A DNA stretch of 64,000 nucleotides from Arsenicicoccus piscis (GCF_022568835.1 NZ_JAKZHV010000004.1:1-64000); one strand, 5' to 3'; shown: positions 17,475 to 27,066, counted from the first letter of the stretch. A program made the numbers and translations. The notes: a model not told the origin generated them from the sequence alone.

Positions 17475-18623
17475 ATGAGCCTGGCGAGCACCAACGACAG
17501 CAGCACCAGAAGCACCAGCAACGACTGCAACGTCAGCAGCACCGGCGGGGCCCACCGCCCGCAGCGTGCGGGTGGCGCCGACCCGGCCGTGGCCCTGGCG
17601 GGCGCCCCGGTCGTGGTGCGTGTCGTGCGGTCCGGCTTCGTGGAGTCGGTGCACCACGCGATCGTGGCTGTCACCCAGACCAGCAGTGCCACCGAAACCA
17701 ACAATGCCACCGAGACCAGCAGTCGCGAGCTGCTGAGCCGGGGCGACGTCACGGCGCCGATCCTGCCGCGTTCGGCCAACAAGCCCGCCCAGGCGGTCGG
17801 CATGCTGCGCGCGGGGCTCGACCTCACCGGCCGCCACCTCGCGCTGGCGTGCGCGAGCCACAGCGGCGAGGACTTCCACCTGCAGGCCGTCGCGGAGATC
17901 CTCGCCGACCACGGACTCTCCGAGGCTGACCTGCGCAACACCCCGGACCTGCCTTACGAGGAGCACGAGCGGGCGCGGTGGCTGGCCGCCGGCCGGGCAC
18001 CCACCTCGCTCGCCCAGAACTGCTCGGGCAAGCACGCGGCCATGCTGGTGACCTGCCGCATCAACGGGTGGGACCTCGAGGGCTACCTCGATCCGGCCCA
18101 CCCGCTGCAGGTGCATCTCGCCGAGACGGCGGCCGACCTCGCCGGCGAGCCCGTCGCCGCGACCACGGTCGACGGGTGTGGCGCGCCGGCCCTCGGGATC
18201 TCCACGGCGGGGCTCGCCCGCACCTTCGGGCGCCTCGCTGCCGCCGCCGAGGGCACCCCCGAGCGTCGGGTCGCGGACGCCATGCGCGCCCACCCCGAGT
18301 ACGTCGCCGGCAGCACGCGTGACGTCACCGCCGTCATGCGGGGGTTGCCCGGCGCCGTCGCGAAGGACGGTGCGGAGGCGGTCTACGCGGTAGGCCTCGC
18401 GGACGGCCGCGGGGTCGCCGTCAAGATCGCCGACGGCTCCCAGCGGGTGCGCCCCGTGGTGCTCGCCGCGACGCTGCTGCACCTCGGCGTCGACGCGCCC
18501 GTGCTGCGCGACCTCGCCCGGCTCCCGGTGCTCGGGCACGGCCAACCCGTCGGCGCCTTCGAGGTAGACCTCGACGCGCACCTCGCGGACCCGGCCCAGC
18601 GCTCTACCGGATCGAGGGCCTGA
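17475..18623 (+). CDS. L-asparaginase II family protein
   Basis: 382 aa. Core segments [51 protein letters not shown] and [19 protein letters not shown] match the thermolabile asparaginase II family (Pfam 06089), which hydrolyses asparagine to aspartate and ammonia. Two Ser/Thr/Asn-rich stretches look added: the N-terminus (residues 4-25) and a [15 protein letters not shown] loop near 73-87 made from a duplicated DNA unit (about 17676-17721). The start ATG 17475 is 7 nt after a leaderless -10. dtd begins 2 bp after the stop. Confidence 0.88.
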   Translation: MSLASTNDSSTRSTSNDCNVSSTGGAHRPQRAGGADPAVALAGAPVVVRVVRSGFVESVHHAIVAVTQTSSATETNNATETSSRELLSRGDVTAPILPRSANKPAQAVGMLRAGLDLTGRHLALACASHSGEDFHLQAVAEILADHGLSEADLRNTPDLPYEEHERARWLAAGRAPTSLAQNCSGKHAAMLVTCRINGWDLEGYLDPAHPLQVHLAETAADLAGEPVAATTVDGCGAPALGISTAGLARTFGRLAAAAEGTPERRVADAMRAHPEYVAGSTRDVTAVMRGLPGAVAKDGAEAVYAVGLADGRGVAVKIADGSQRVRPVVLAATLLHLGVDAPVLRDLARLPVLGHGQPVGAFEVDLDAHLADPAQRSTGSRA

Positions 18624-18625
18624 CG

Positions 18626-19057
18626 GTGCGCGCGGTGCTGCAGCGGGTCACCCGCGCCGAGGTCCGGGTCGACGACGAGGTCGTGGGCCGGATCGACGAG
18701 CCTGGTCTGCTGGTCCTCGTCGGGGTCAACAACGAGGACGGCCCCGACCAGGTCGCCACCATCGCGCGCAAGGTCGCGGACCTGCGGATCCTGCGCGACG
18801 AGCGCAGCGTCCTCGACACCGGGGCGCCGGTGCTGCTGGTCAGCCAGTTCACGCTCTACGCGGACACCCGGAAGGGTCGCCGACCGTCCTGGGGTGGGGC
18901 AGCCCCGGGTCCCGTCGCCGAACCGATCGTGGAGGCGCTCGCACAAGCCTTGCGAGACAAAGGGATTCGGGTGGAGCAGGGGCGCTTCGGCGCCATGATG
19001 GCGGTGGAGCTCGTCAACGACGGCCCCACGACCATCCTGCTCGACACCGACAGCTGA
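18626..19057 (+). CDS. dtd: D-aminoacyl-tRNA deacylase
   Basis: 143 aa, the usual Dtd length. It removes D-amino acids from tRNA. The catalytic region [18 protein letters not shown] and the C-terminal Gly-cis-Pro motif NDGPTT are present; the family usually has NxGPVT, so the valine is replaced by threonine. The start is the GTG at 18626, giving [13 protein letters not shown], the typical family start. It follows the asparaginase gene by 2 bp and is probably translated from the same mRNA. Confidence 0.92.
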   Translation: MRAVLQRVTRAEVRVDDEVVGRIDEPGLLVLVGVNNEDGPDQVATIARKVADLRILRDERSVLDTGAPVLLVSQFTLYADTRKGRRPSWGGAAPGPVAEPIVEALAQALRDKGIRVEQGRFGAMMAVELVNDGPTTILLDTDS

Positions 19058-19146
19058 CCGGACGCCACCACGGCCGCGGCCACGCCACCACGGCCCCCGG
19101 CCGCGCGCGCCCACGGCCCGTCCAGGCCTCATCCAGCCGACACCAG

Positions 19147-19152
19147 TAGCCT
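19147..19152 (+). promoter_or_regulatory. Leaderless -10 of the DUF2516 gene
   Basis: TAGCCT ends 6 nt before the first ATG at 19159. Confidence 0.5.
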
Positions 19153-19158
19153 GGGCAA

Positions 19159-19485
19159 ATGATGGACGGACTGTGGAGCCTGCAGAGCATGATCACGGCT
19201 CTGCTCGGGCTGGCCGCGCTCGGCTGCGAGATCTTCGCGCTGGTGGACTGCCTGCGCACCCGACCCGACGCGTTCGTGGCGGCGGGCAAGCGCAGCAAGA
19301 ACTTCTGGCTGGTGCTGACCGGCATCGCGACGCTGATCGGGATCGTGTTCGTGCAGTCGGTCTTCAACCTGTTCGGACTGGCCGCGTTCGTCGTCGCCGC
19401 GATCTACCTTGCCGACGTCCGTCCCGCGCTGCGCGCCGTGCTCGGCAAGGGCCGGCGAGGGGACGGTCCCTACGGCCCGTGGTGA
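19159..19485 (+). CDS. DUF2516 small membrane protein
   Basis: 108 aa with two hydrophobic segments (about 10-30 and 48-85), the family motif ALVDCLRTRPDAFVAAGKRSKNFWL, and the C-terminal GPYGPW. It is found across actinobacteria; function unknown. Start is the ATG at 19159 or the immediately following in-frame ATG at 19162. Its TGA overlaps the GTG of the hydrolase gene (GTGA), so the two are coupled. Confidence 0.85.
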   Translation: MMDGLWSLQSMITALLGLAALGCEIFALVDCLRTRPDAFVAAGKRSKNFWLVLTGIATLIGIVFVQSVFNLFGLAAFVVAAIYLADVRPALRAVLGKGRRGDGPYGPW

Positions 19486-20153
19486 CCGAGGTCCTGCGCA
19501 CGGGCGCCGGTGATCTCGAGGTCCTGACGGCCGGGCGTGGGGAGCCGCGCACGGTCTTCGCCCACGGCATCGGCGCCGGGATCGGGCTGACCCGGCCCTA
19601 TGCCTCGGCCGTCGCGGGCACGCGCACCTTCTTCAGCTTCCGCGGGCACGGTGCCTCGCACGTCCCCCCGCCGCCGTGGAGCTACGACGACCTCGTCGAC
19701 GAGCTCCGCGCCGTCGCTGACCACGCCGCCGCCACTCGGGCCGTGGGCGTCAGCATGGGCGCTGCCGCCATCACCCGGCTGGTCGAGCAGACCCCGGACC
19801 GGTTCGAGCGACTCGTCCTCATCACCCCGGCCGCGCTCGACCACGAGCGGCTGCCGCACGCACGAGAGCTCGTGGAGGAGCTGGTCGACCTGCCGGTCGT
19901 ACCGGCTGCTCGGGTCGCCTTGCTGGACGGCATCATCGGTCGTCGGGCGGTCGACGACCTGGACTCCCTGCGTGCCGTCACGGCTCCCGTCCTGGTCCTC
20001 GCGCAGGAGGGCGACGACCTGCACACGGTAGCCATCGCCGAACGGCTCGCCTCGGCCTTCCCCCACGGAGAGCTCGTCGTGCTCGGCCCGGGCGGGCTGC
20101 TGCTGGCGCACCGCTCCCGGGTGCGCCAGGTGATCAGCGCGTTCCTCTCCTGA
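19482..20153 (+). CDS. Alpha/beta-hydrolase fold protein
   Basis: 223 aa. The oxyanion segment is FAHGIGAGIG (about 24-33), the nucleophile elbow GVSMGA (about 82-87), and later segments APVLVLAQEGDD and the last histidine in LLLAHRSRV fit the catalytic acid and base positions. It is cytoplasmic; substrate unknown. The start is the GTG at 19482 overlapping the DUF2516 stop. Codon use is normal. It might be an esterase or lactonase. Confidence 0.8.
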   Translation: MTEVLRTGAGDLEVLTAGRGEPRTVFAHGIGAGIGLTRPYASAVAGTRTFFSFRGHGASHVPPPPWSYDDLVDELRAVADHAAATRAVGVSMGAAAITRLVEQTPDRFERLVLITPAALDHERLPHARELVEELVDLPVVPAARVALLDGIIGRRAVDDLDSLRAVTAPVLVLAQEGDDLHTVAIAERLASAFPHGELVVLGPGGLLLAHRSRVRQVISAFLS

Positions 20154-20263
20154 CCCGTCCTCTCCTGACCTGTCGTCGGCAGGAATGACCGGCTGGCCGC
20201 CGTGGTTGCCGTAGAACGCCAGGCGTGCCACCGCGGCCGCCCCGACGACGACAGGAGACCCCC

Positions 20264-21565
20264 ATGGCGTTGCGCCGGGTCGCCATGATCAGCGTGCACA
20301 CCTCGCCGCTCGCGACGCCGGGCAGCGGGGACGCGGGTGGGATGAACGTCTACGTCGCCGAGACGGCGCGGCGGCTGGCCGCGCGGGGGATCGAGGTGGA
20401 CGTGTTCACCCGGGCCACCAGTGCGCGGCAGCCGGTGGAGCAGGAGCTCGCGCCGGGTGTGACCGTGCGGCACGTGGTGGCGGGACCGTTCGAGGGACTC
20501 GGCAAGATGGATCTACCGGGTCAGCTATGCGCGTTCGCGGCCGGGGTGATGCGGACCGAGGCGCACCGGCCGGCGGGGCACTACGACCTCGTGCACTCGC
20601 ACTACTGGCTGTCCGGGCAGGTCGGCTGGCTGGCGGCGGACCGCTGGCAGGTGCCGCTCGTGCACACCATGCACACGATGGCCAAGGTCAAGAACCTCTC
20701 GCTGGCGTCCGGGGACAGTCCGGAACCGCCCGGCCGCGAGATCGGCGAGGAGCAGGTGGTCGAGGCGGCCGACGAGCTGGTCGCCAACACGGACCAGGAG
20801 GCGCGCGAGCTGATCGAGCTCTACGGCGCGGACCCCGGCCGGGTCGCCGTCGTGCCGCCGGGGGTCGATCTGGACGTCTTCCGGCCGGTCGAGCGGGACG
20901 CCGAGCCCAGCCGCACGATCGAGCGGCAGCGCGAGCTCGACCGCGAGGCCCTGGGCCTCGCCCCCGACGCCGTCGTGCTGCTCTTCGTCGGCAGGATCCA
21001 GCCGCTGAAGGCTCCGGACGTGCTGGTCCGCGCCGCCGCCGACCTGGTCGCGCACCGGCCCGAGCTGCGGGATCGGCTGGTCGTGGCGATCCTCGGCGGC
21101 GACTCCGGCGGTGGCTACGGCGACCCGGATTTCCTGCGTCGCCTGGCCGACGAGCACGGGCTCGCCGACGCCATGCGCTGGGTCGTCAGCGCCACCCGCC
21201 CCGAGCTGGCGCAGTGGTACCGCGCCAGCGACGTCCTCGCCGTGCCCTCGCACAACGAGTCCTTCGGGCTGGTAGCCCTCGAGGCGCTCGCCTGCGGCAC
21301 GCAGGTCGTCGCCACCCGGGTGGGCGGTCTGCCCACCGCGGTCGGCGACGCCGGCACCCTGGTCGCCGGCCACGACCCTGCCGACTGGTCGCGCGCGATC
21401 GAGTCGCTCGTCGACCGCACGCCGCCCGAGCGCGCGGCGGCGGGGGAGCGGGCCGTGGCCCACGCGCAGGGCTACTCCTGGGAGGCGACGGTAGACCGTC
21501 TCGTCGCGGCCTACGAGGCGGCAGCCGAGCACCAGCGCGAGGAGCTCGACGGCCCCGCGGCGTAG
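20264..21565 (+). CDS. mshA: D-inositol-3-phosphate glycosyltransferase MshA
   Basis: 433 aa GT4-family enzyme catalysing the first step of mycothiol synthesis, GlcNAc transfer to inositol-3-phosphate. N-terminal [20 protein letters not shown] and the acceptor-pocket HSHYWLSG are family-specific. The donor site [21 protein letters not shown] is near residues 326-346. The ATG at 20264 has AGGAG 8 nt upstream. Its TAG stop (21563-21565) begins the -10 of ybjN. The order mshA-ybjN-gpmA is common in actinobacteria. Confidence 0.94.
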   Translation: MALRRVAMISVHTSPLATPGSGDAGGMNVYVAETARRLAARGIEVDVFTRATSARQPVEQELAPGVTVRHVVAGPFEGLGKMDLPGQLCAFAAGVMRTEAHRPAGHYDLVHSHYWLSGQVGWLAADRWQVPLVHTMHTMAKVKNLSLASGDSPEPPGREIGEEQVVEAADELVANTDQEARELIELYGADPGRVAVVPPGVDLDVFRPVERDAEPSRTIERQRELDREALGLAPDAVVLLFVGRIQPLKAPDVLVRAAADLVAHRPELRDRLVVAILGGDSGGGYGDPDFLRRLADEHGLADAMRWVVSATRPELAQWYRASDVLAVPSHNESFGLVALEALACGTQVVATRVGGLPTAVGDAGTLVAGHDPADWSRAIESLVDRTPPERAAAGERAVAHAQGYSWEATVDRLVAAYEAAAEHQREELDGPAA

Positions 21566-21568
21566 GCT
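21563..21568 (+). promoter_or_regulatory. Leaderless -10 of the YbjN-domain gene, sharing the mshA stop
   Basis: TAGGCT, then 7 nt, then ATG 21576. The TAG is also the stop codon of mshA. Confidence 0.55.
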
Positions 21569-21575
21569 CGGCGCC

Positions 21576-22196
21576 ATGCCCGAAGCCCCCGACACCGGCG
21601 TCGCTGAACCCACCGCCAACCCCACCGCCAACCCCAGCGCCGGCCCCACCCCTGATCCGACCGCTGCCCTGGACCACCTCACGACCCTGCTCGACCAGGC
21701 CGGCGCGGAGTGGGAGCCGGGCGGCCGCGAGGGCGAGGTCGTGGTGACCCTGCCGGGGGACAAGAAGCTCAAGACGGTGGCGTCGTTGGTCGTCAGCGAG
21801 CGGGGCCTGTCGGTGTCGGCGTTCGTCGTCCGCAACCCCGACGAGAACCACGCCGCTGTCTACCGGTTCCTGCTGCGGCGCAACCTGCGGCTGCCGGGGC
21901 TGGGCTACGCGATCGACGGTGCCGGCGATGTCTACGTCGTGGGCCAGCAGCCGCTCGCGGCCATCACCGAGCAGGGCGTCGACCAGCTGCTCGGGACCCT
22001 GCTCGACGCGGCCGACGCGCCGTTCAACGAGCTGCTCGCGCTGGGCTTCCTCGAGTCGATGAAGCGCGAGTGGGCCTGGCGGATCGCGCGCGGCGAGTCC
22101 ACTCGCAACCTCGAGGCGTTCCGCGACCTGCTCAGCGGCGTCGAGAACGATCCGCGGTACGCCCCCACCGGGCCTGGGCCGGGAGCCGCACAGTAG
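21576..22196 (+). CDS. YbjN-domain protein
   Basis: 206 aa. The first 30 residues are a Pro/Thr/Ala-rich disordered stretch with TANP repeats. The rest is a YbjN-type fold ([32 protein letters not shown] is within it), resembling type III secretion chaperones and sensory-transduction proteins of unknown role. No signal peptide. It sits between mshA and gpmA, a conserved context without an explained link. Confidence 0.85.
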   Translation: MPEAPDTGVAEPTANPTANPSAGPTPDPTAALDHLTTLLDQAGAEWEPGGREGEVVVTLPGDKKLKTVASLVVSERGLSVSAFVVRNPDENHAAVYRFLLRRNLRLPGLGYAIDGAGDVYVVGQQPLAAITEQGVDQLLGTLLDAADAPFNELLALGFLESMKREWAWRIARGESTRNLEAFRDLLSGVENDPRYAPTGPGPGAAQ

Positions 22197-22199
22197 GGT
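22194..22199 (+). promoter_or_regulatory. Leaderless -10 of gpmA, sharing the ybjN stop
   Basis: TAGGGT, then 7 nt, then ATG 22207. The TAG is the stop codon of the YbjN-domain gene. Confidence 0.5.
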
Positions 22200-22206
22200 T
22201 GGCGCC

Positions 22207-22950
22207 ATGACCTACACGCTGATCCTGCTCCGCCACGGCGAGAGCGAGTGGAACGCCAAGAACCTGTTCACCGGCTGGGTCGACGTCGAGCTCTCCGACA
22301 AGGGTCGCGCCGAGGCCGTCGCCGGCGGCGAGCAGCTCAAGGACGCCGCTCTGCTGCCCGACGTCGTGCACACCTCGCTGCTGCGCCGGGCCATCAACAC
22401 CGCCAACGCCGCCCTCAACGCCGCCGACCGGCACTGGATCCCGGTCAAGCGCAGCTGGCGCCTCAACGAGCGGCACTACGGCGACCTGCAGGGCAAGGAC
22501 AAGAAGCAGACCAAGGAGCAGTACGGCGACGAGCAGTTCATGCTGTGGCGTCGTTCCTACGACACGCCCCCGCCCGAGATCGCCGACGACAACGAGTTCT
22601 CCCAGGCCGGCGACCCCCGCTATGCCGACCTCGGCGACGAGATGCCGAAGACCGAGTGCCTCAAGGACGTCGTCGCCCGGATGCTGCCCTACTGGGAGTC
22701 CGACATCATCCCGGACCTCAAGGACGGCAAGACCGTGCTGGTCGCCGCGCACGGCAACTCGCTGCGCGCGCTGGTCAAGCACCTCGACGGCATCTCCGAC
22801 GACGACATCGCCGGGCTCAACATCCCGACCGGCATGCCCCTGGTCTACCGGCTCGACGAGGACTTCAAGCCCACCGTCAAGGGTGGCGAGTACCTCGACC
22901 CGGAGGCCGCCAGGGCTGCGGCCGAGGCCGTCGCCAACCAGGGCAAGTAG
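22207..22950 (+). CDS. gpmA: 2,3-bisphosphoglycerate-dependent phosphoglycerate mutase
   Basis: 247 aa. The phosphohistidine motif [10 protein letters not shown] begins at residue 7, and the second active-site segment is [27 protein letters not shown] is the substrate loop. It interconverts 3- and 2-phosphoglycerate in glycolysis in the cytoplasm. Start ATG 22207. It faces phoU across a strong bidirectional hairpin. Confidence 0.96.
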   Translation: MTYTLILLRHGESEWNAKNLFTGWVDVELSDKGRAEAVAGGEQLKDAALLPDVVHTSLLRRAINTANAALNAADRHWIPVKRSWRLNERHYGDLQGKDKKQTKEQYGDEQFMLWRRSYDTPPPEIADDNEFSQAGDPRYADLGDEMPKTECLKDVVARMLPYWESDIIPDLKDGKTVLVAAHGNSLRALVKHLDGISDDDIAGLNIPTGMPLVYRLDEDFKPTVKGGEYLDPEAARAAAEAVANQGK

Positions 22951-22984
22951 GGCGCAGGCAGCGCAGCAAGACCACCGAGCACCA

Positions 22985-23019
22985 CGAGGGGGCCGGACCC
23001 AGTGGGTCCGGCCCCCTCG
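22985..23019. terminator. Bidirectional terminator between gpmA and phoU
   Basis: A perfect 16-bp stem (22985-23000 with 23004-23019, starting CGAGGGGG) has a 3-nt loop and lies between convergent genes. Confidence 0.85.
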
Positions 23020-23051
23020 TCGTGCCTTCGTCGGCCAGCGTGCCGGGGGCG

Positions 23052-23750
23052 TCAGCTCTCGTCGTTGTCGTCGTCACCGACGTCGATGCCGGGGATCTCG
23101 GCATCCTCGTCGGCCCACTCGCCGGTGACCAGGTAGACCACCCGGCGAGCCACCGAGACGGCGTGGTCGGCGAACCGCTCGTAGTAGCGGCCGACCAGGG
23201 TGACGTCGACGGCGGCCTGGACGCCCTGGTCCCAGCTGCCGCTGAGCAGGGTGTTGAAGATCTTGCGGTGCAGGGCGTCCATCGCGTCGTCGGCCTGCTC
23301 CAGCGCCTGCGCCTCGTGCACGTCCTTGCTGTGGATGACCGCACCGGTCTGGATCACGATGCGCTCGGCCTCGTGGCCCATGTCGACGATGGTCGGGCGC
23401 AGCACCGGCGGGATTGCCGAGTCGGGGTAGCGCAGCCGGGCGACCTTGGCGATGTGCCGAGCCAGGTCACCCATCCGCTCCAGGTCGGCGCTCATCCGCA
23501 TGGCCGTGACGACCATGCGCAGGTCGGTGGCGACGGGCTGCTGGCGGGCGAGCAGGTCGATCGCCATGTTGTCGAGCTGGCGACGCAGGTCGTCGATGTT
23601 CTCGTCCGCGGCGATGACGCTCTCGGCGAGCTGCAGGTCGGCGTCGAGCAGGGCGGTGGTGGCGCGGCTCATGGCCGACCCGGCGAGGCGGGTCATCTCG
23701 ACCAGCTGGTCGGAGATCTGGTCCAAGGCCTCGTGGAAGGCGTCGCGCAT
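23052..23750 (-). CDS. phoU: Phosphate signalling protein PhoU
   Basis: 232 aa with two three-helix PhoU domains. Metal-binding repeats appear as MGDLARHIAKVA in the first half and YYERFADHAVSVARRVVYL in the second. PhoU links the Pst transporter to the histidine kinase and dampens the Pho response. The ATG at 23750 follows GAGAGGAA; an upstream in-frame extension is rejected. The acidic tail DVGDDDNDES is typical of actinobacterial PhoU. Divergent from phoR, with a PHO box in between. Confidence 0.94.
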   Translation of the reverse strand: MRDAFHEALDQISDQLVEMTRLAGSAMSRATTALLDADLQLAESVIAADENIDDLRRQLDNMAIDLLARQQPVATDLRMVVTAMRMSADLERMGDLARHIAKVARLRYPDSAIPPVLRPTIVDMGHEAERIVIQTGAVIHSKDVHEAQALEQADDAMDALHRKIFNTLLSGSWDQGVQAAVDVTLVGRYYERFADHAVSVARRVVYLVTGEWADEDAEIPGIDVGDDDNDES

Positions 23751-23796
23751 GGGTTCCTCTCGAGGGGTGATGACGTCTCCTCGGCACACTGGCAGC

Positions 23797-23829
23797 CGGG
23801 GATGAACGCGGTCGTGATCCAAGGTGAAC
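23797..23829 (-). promoter_or_regulatory. PHO box in the phoU-phoR intergenic region
   Basis: Three consecutive 11-nt units on the minus strand: GTTCACCTTGG (23819-23829), a degenerate ATCACGACCGC (23808-23818) and GTTCATCCCCG (23797-23807). They match the PhoP-binding direct-repeat plan and face phoU, but may control both divergent genes, as in Streptomyces. Confidence 0.7.
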
Positions 23830-23941
23830 AGTTGGCGAGCAACGAGCCTACGATCGCTGTGGGCGTCCGATGTCGATCCTACGGTGCGGCATCGTATCGT
23901 CGGGGAAGCTCTGAACCACCACCGCAGAAGGAGGGCCCGCC

Positions 23942-25009
23942 GTGATCGTGGCGAAGCCCGAGGACCCCACGCTGGACCCCGGCGTGGTGGACGTCCTCGC
24001 GGCGCTGCGTCAGATGGGGGTGGTCCTGGACAGCTCCGACGCGGTAGTCGTCGCGAGCGACGCCGCCGTCCGGCACGGGCTGGTGCGCGACGGCGAGCTG
24101 GTCCACCAGGAGCTGCGCGACCTCGTACGCGAGGCCCGGCGCGGGGGCGACCTGCGCGACCTCACCCTCGATTTGCCGCGCGGGCCGCTGCTGCGCGGGC
24201 GGATGCTCGTCTCGGCCCGGGCGAGCCTGCTGCGCACCGGCCACGTGCTGCTGCTCGCCGACGACCGCACCCGGGTGAGCCGGGTCGACGAGGTGCGCCG
24301 CGACTTCGTCGCCAACGTCAGCCACGAGCTGAAGACCCCCGTCGGCGGCCTGTCCCTGCTCGCCGAGGCCGTGATGGACGCGAGCGGCGACTCGGACGCC
24401 GTCATCCGGTTCGCCGGACGCATGCGGGTCGAGGCCGACCGGCTGGCCCGGCTGGTCCAGGAGATCGTGGACCTGTCCCGCCTCCAGGTCGCCGACACGC
24501 TGACCGACCCCAAGCCGGTAGACCTCGCGGACGCCGCGCGCGAGGCCGTCGACCGGTGCCGGCTGCTCGCCGACAGCAAGAGCACGACGATCGATCTGCG
24601 CACGGAGCGCGCCGTGGTCTACGGGGACCTGGCGCTGCTCACCACCGCGATCCGCAACCTCGTCGACAACGCCGTGAACTACTCCGACCCGCAGGCTCGG
24701 GTGGTGGTGACGGTGCGCCGGATCGGTGCCGTGGCCGAGGTCGTGGTGAGCGACAACGGTCTCGGCATCTCGCCGACCGCTCAGTCGCGGGTGTTCGAAC
24801 GCTTCTTCCGGCTGGACCCGGCCCGCTCCCGAGCGACCGGGGGCACCGGCCTCGGGCTCTCCATCGTCAAGCACGTCTGCGCCAACCACGGCGGAGACGT
24901 GCGCCTGTGGAGCGAACCAGGCCAGGGCTCGACCTTCACGATCTCGTTGCCGGTGCTCGCCGACGACGACCCCGTCCTCACCCAGCTCGACCGAAAGGCC
25001 CCCCGATGA
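23942..25009 (+). CDS. phoR: PhoR/SenX3-type histidine kinase without a membrane anchor
   Basis: 355 aa. A PAS-like region covers about 15-110. The phosphorylated histidine H128 lies in FVANVSHELKTP, followed by N-box DNAVNYS, G1 DNGLGIS and G2 GTGLGLSIVKH. It senses phosphate limitation and phosphorylates PhoP. The usual N-terminal transmembrane helices of PhoR/SenX3 are missing: the GTG at 23942 has AGGAGG 9 nt upstream and gives the soluble start MIVAKPEDPT. No in-frame upstream stretch encodes a hydrophobic helix. phoP overlaps its stop. Confidence 0.88.
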   Translation: MIVAKPEDPTLDPGVVDVLAALRQMGVVLDSSDAVVVASDAAVRHGLVRDGELVHQELRDLVREARRGGDLRDLTLDLPRGPLLRGRMLVSARASLLRTGHVLLLADDRTRVSRVDEVRRDFVANVSHELKTPVGGLSLLAEAVMDASGDSDAVIRFAGRMRVEADRLARLVQEIVDLSRLQVADTLTDPKPVDLADAAREAVDRCRLLADSKSTTIDLRTERAVVYGDLALLTTAIRNLVDNAVNYSDPQARVVVTVRRIGAVAEVVVSDNGLGISPTAQSRVFERFFRLDPARSRATGGTGLGLSIVKHVCANHGGDVRLWSEPGQGSTFTISLPVLADDDPVLTQLDRKAPR

Positions 25010-25689
25010 CCCGCATCCTCCTCGTCGAGGACGAGGTGGCGTTCAGCGACCCGTTGTCCTACCTGCTCGGCAAGGAGGGCTACGAGGTCGCCGTCGCCGA
25101 GACCGGCCCGGACGCGATCGCCGAGTTCGACCGGCGCGGCGCAGACCTGGTGCTGCTCGACCTGATGCTGCCCGGCCTCTCGGGCGAGGACGTGTGCCGG
25201 GCGCTGCGGGCCCGGTCCAGCGTGCCGATCATCATGCTCACCGCCAAGGACAGCGAGATCGACAAGGTGGTGGGCCTCGAGCTCGGCGCCGACGACTACG
25301 TCACCAAGCCCTACTCCGGTCGGGAGCTGCTCGCCCGGGTGCGTGCGGTGCTGCGCCGGGGCGGCGAGACGGCGGAGGTGCTCCCGAGCACGGTCGCGGC
25401 CGGTCCGGTGCGGATGGATGTAGACCGGCACACCGTCGCCGTGCGCGGAGAGGCGATCGCCTTCCCGCTCAAGGAGTTCGAGCTGCTCGAGATGCTGCTG
25501 CGCAACAGCGGGCGGGTGCTGACCCGCGGGCAGCTGATCGACCGGGTCTGGGGCAGCGACTACGTCGGCGACACCAAGACGCTGGACGTGCACGTCAAGC
25601 GGCTGCGCGCCAAGATCGAGCAGGACCCGGCCAACCCGGTGCACATCGTGACCGTGCGCGGGCTGGGCTACAAGTTCGAGGCGCCCTGA
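25006..25689 (+). CDS. phoP: Phosphate response regulator PhoP/RegX3
   Basis: 227 aa OmpR-family regulator. The receiver has D9, phosphoacceptor D52 in LVLLDLMLPG, and K101 in VTKPYS. The winged helix has LKEFELLEMLLRNSGRVLTRGQL and TLDVHVKRLRAKI. It binds PHO boxes, two of which are in this window. The ATG overlaps the phoR TGA. Mycobacterial relatives are called RegX3, Streptomyces ones PhoP. Confidence 0.93.
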   Translation: MTRILLVEDEVAFSDPLSYLLGKEGYEVAVAETGPDAIAEFDRRGADLVLLDLMLPGLSGEDVCRALRARSSVPIIMLTAKDSEIDKVVGLELGADDYVTKPYSGRELLARVRAVLRRGGETAEVLPSTVAAGPVRMDVDRHTVAVRGEAIAFPLKEFELLEMLLRNSGRVLTRGQLIDRVWGSDYVGDTKTLDVHVKRLRAKIEQDPANPVHIVTVRGLGYKFEAP

Positions 25690-25722
25690 TCGCGCAGCGG
25701 GGTCACTGACCCGGGCAGCGGG

Positions 25723-26259
25723 TCAGTGACCGCCCTCGGTGCTGGTCGCCTCGCCGGCCGGCGTGGCCTCGGCGGTGGGCGGTGGCGTCTGGCCCGACGG
25801 CAGCAGCGTCGCGTATTCCTGGGTGGCGGCCAGGACCGGCACCTGCACGGTCTTGGCACCCGACGCGGGGGTGGAGATGGCGAGCTGCATCATGCCGCCG
25901 GGGGGCGTGGACAGCGCCGGGACGGTGAGCTTCTTGTCGGTCAGGTTGATGCCCTGGCCCGGGGGGATGGTCGCCTTGATCGGCGTCGCGCCGTCGGCAC
26001 CGGCGAAGCTGATGTCGACGGGGGCGGCCGTGGAGTTGACGGCGTAGCCGGACAGGGTGCCGGACTCGCCCTTGGCCGAGCCCACCAGCAGCAGGTTCTG
26101 GACCTGCACGTCGTTGCTCAGCGCCACCTCGACCCCGTCGGACGGGGCGTAGGGGCTTTCCGTCTGGGTGGGAGAGAAGTAGGAGCAGCCGGTCAGGCTC
26201 GCGGCGGCGGCGACAGCAACCAGCGACAGGGCGAGGGAGGGGCGGCGAGAGTCGGTCAC
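25723..26259 (-). CDS. LpqE-like lipoprotein
   Basis: 178 aa. The signal peptide ends at LTGC, followed by SYFSPTQTESPYAPSDGVEV and a beta-rich domain (about 40-155), then a Pro/Thr/Ala/Glu tail. In mycobacteria the lipoprotein LpqE is encoded next to carD in the same divergent arrangement, so this is probably its counterpart; function is unknown. The GTG at 26259 is supported by TATGCT 6 nt before it. The upstream part of the frame is non-coding. Confidence 0.8.
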   Translation of the reverse strand: MTDSRRPSLALSLVAVAAAASLTGCSYFSPTQTESPYAPSDGVEVALSNDVQVQNLLLVGSAKGESGTLSGYAVNSTAAPVDISFAGADGATPIKATIPPGQGINLTDKKLTVPALSTPPGGMMQLAISTPASGAKTVQVPVLAATQEYATLLPSGQTPPPTAEATPAGEATSTEGGH

Positions 26260-26265
26260 GGCGCG

Positions 26266-26271
26266 AGCATA
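26266..26271 (-). promoter_or_regulatory. Leaderless -10 of the LpqE-like gene
   Basis: Minus-strand TATGCT with a 6-nt spacer to the GTG at 26259. Confidence 0.5.
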
Positions 26272-26466
26272 GCGTTTCCGCTCAGCCGCAGCCTCGCAGG
26301 GGCGCGCCCGAACGCGCCGGACGGCCCCCGACCGGGCCTGGCTGCGGCACACCGACCGGCGTTTGTCAATCCCCGACGTCGTCCCAAGTTTGTCCGCCAC
26401 CGCGGGATGGCAAGGCTCTGACCTGCGCAAATGCGAATGACCGGGGTGTGCGCTGCACGAACGGCG

Positions 26467-26475
26467 TGGTATCCT
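26467..26475 (+). promoter_or_regulatory. Extended -10 promoter of carD
   Basis: TGGTATCCT is a TGn-extended -10 hexamer, 27 nt before the carD ATG. GAAAGG in the short leader serves as ribosome site. No clear -35. Confidence 0.55.
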
Positions 26476-26502
26476 GGTAGTCGCGAAAGGGGTCACATCT
26501 TC

Positions 26503-26985
26503 ATGGTTTTCAAAGTCGGAGAGACGGTCGTCTACCCTCACCACGGCGCAGCACTCATCGAGGAGATCAACACCCGCACGATCAAGGGCGTTGACAAGCT
26601 CTACCTCAAGCTCAAGGTCGCTCAGGGGGACCTGACGATCGAGGTGCCCGCCGAGAACTGCGACCTCGTCGGAGTCCGCGACGTCGTCGGTCAGGAAGGC
26701 CTGGACCGGGTGTTCGAGGTCCTGCGGGCCGAGTACACCGAGGAGCCCACCAACTGGTCGCGCCGCTACAAGGCCAACCTCGAGAAGCTCGCCTCGGGCG
26801 ACGTCATCAAGGTCGCCGAGGTCGTGCGTGACCTGTGGCGCCGCGACAAGGATCGCGGCCTGTCCGCGGGTGAGAAGCGGATGCTCGCCAAGGCCCGCCA
26901 GATCCTCGTGTCCGAGCTCGCGCTCGCCGAGAAGACCGACGAGTCCAACGCCGAGACCATCCTCGACGAGGTCCTGGCTTCCTGA
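26503..26985 (+). CDS. carD: CarD-family RNA-polymerase-binding regulator
   Basis: 160 aa. The N-terminal Tudor-like RNA-polymerase interaction domain begins [21 protein letters not shown]. The C-terminal helical DNA-binding part includes [17 protein letters not shown] and the conserved tryptophan region. CarD stabilises open promoter complexes, especially at rRNA promoters. The ATG at 26503 is standard; the longer upstream frame crosses the promoter. ispD-ispF downstream is the usual neighbour pair. Confidence 0.95.
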   Translation: MVFKVGETVVYPHHGAALIEEINTRTIKGVDKLYLKLKVAQGDLTIEVPAENCDLVGVRDVVGQEGLDRVFEVLRAEYTEEPTNWSRRYKANLEKLASGDVIKVAEVVRDLWRRDKDRGLSAGEKRMLAKARQILVSELALAEKTDESNAETILDEVLAS

Positions 26986-27053
26986 CTCGGCCCGCCGTCC
27001 AGGCGCTATCGACACCCGCTGCTGCCCCCGTCACCTTCCGGTGCCGGGGGCAG

Positions 27054-27059
27054 TAGCGT
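27054..27059 (+). promoter_or_regulatory. Leaderless -10 of ispD
   Basis: TAGCGT followed by 7 nt and GTG 27067. This favours the 27067 start over the GTG at 27058, which overlaps the hexamer. Confidence 0.5.
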
Positions 27060-27066
27060 GTCCACC

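Noticed and set aside
23824..25689. A single 621-aa protein spanning phoR and phoP
   Set aside because: Only the phoP part of that frame is real; the first half is a shadow of phoR, whose stop overlaps the phoP ATG.
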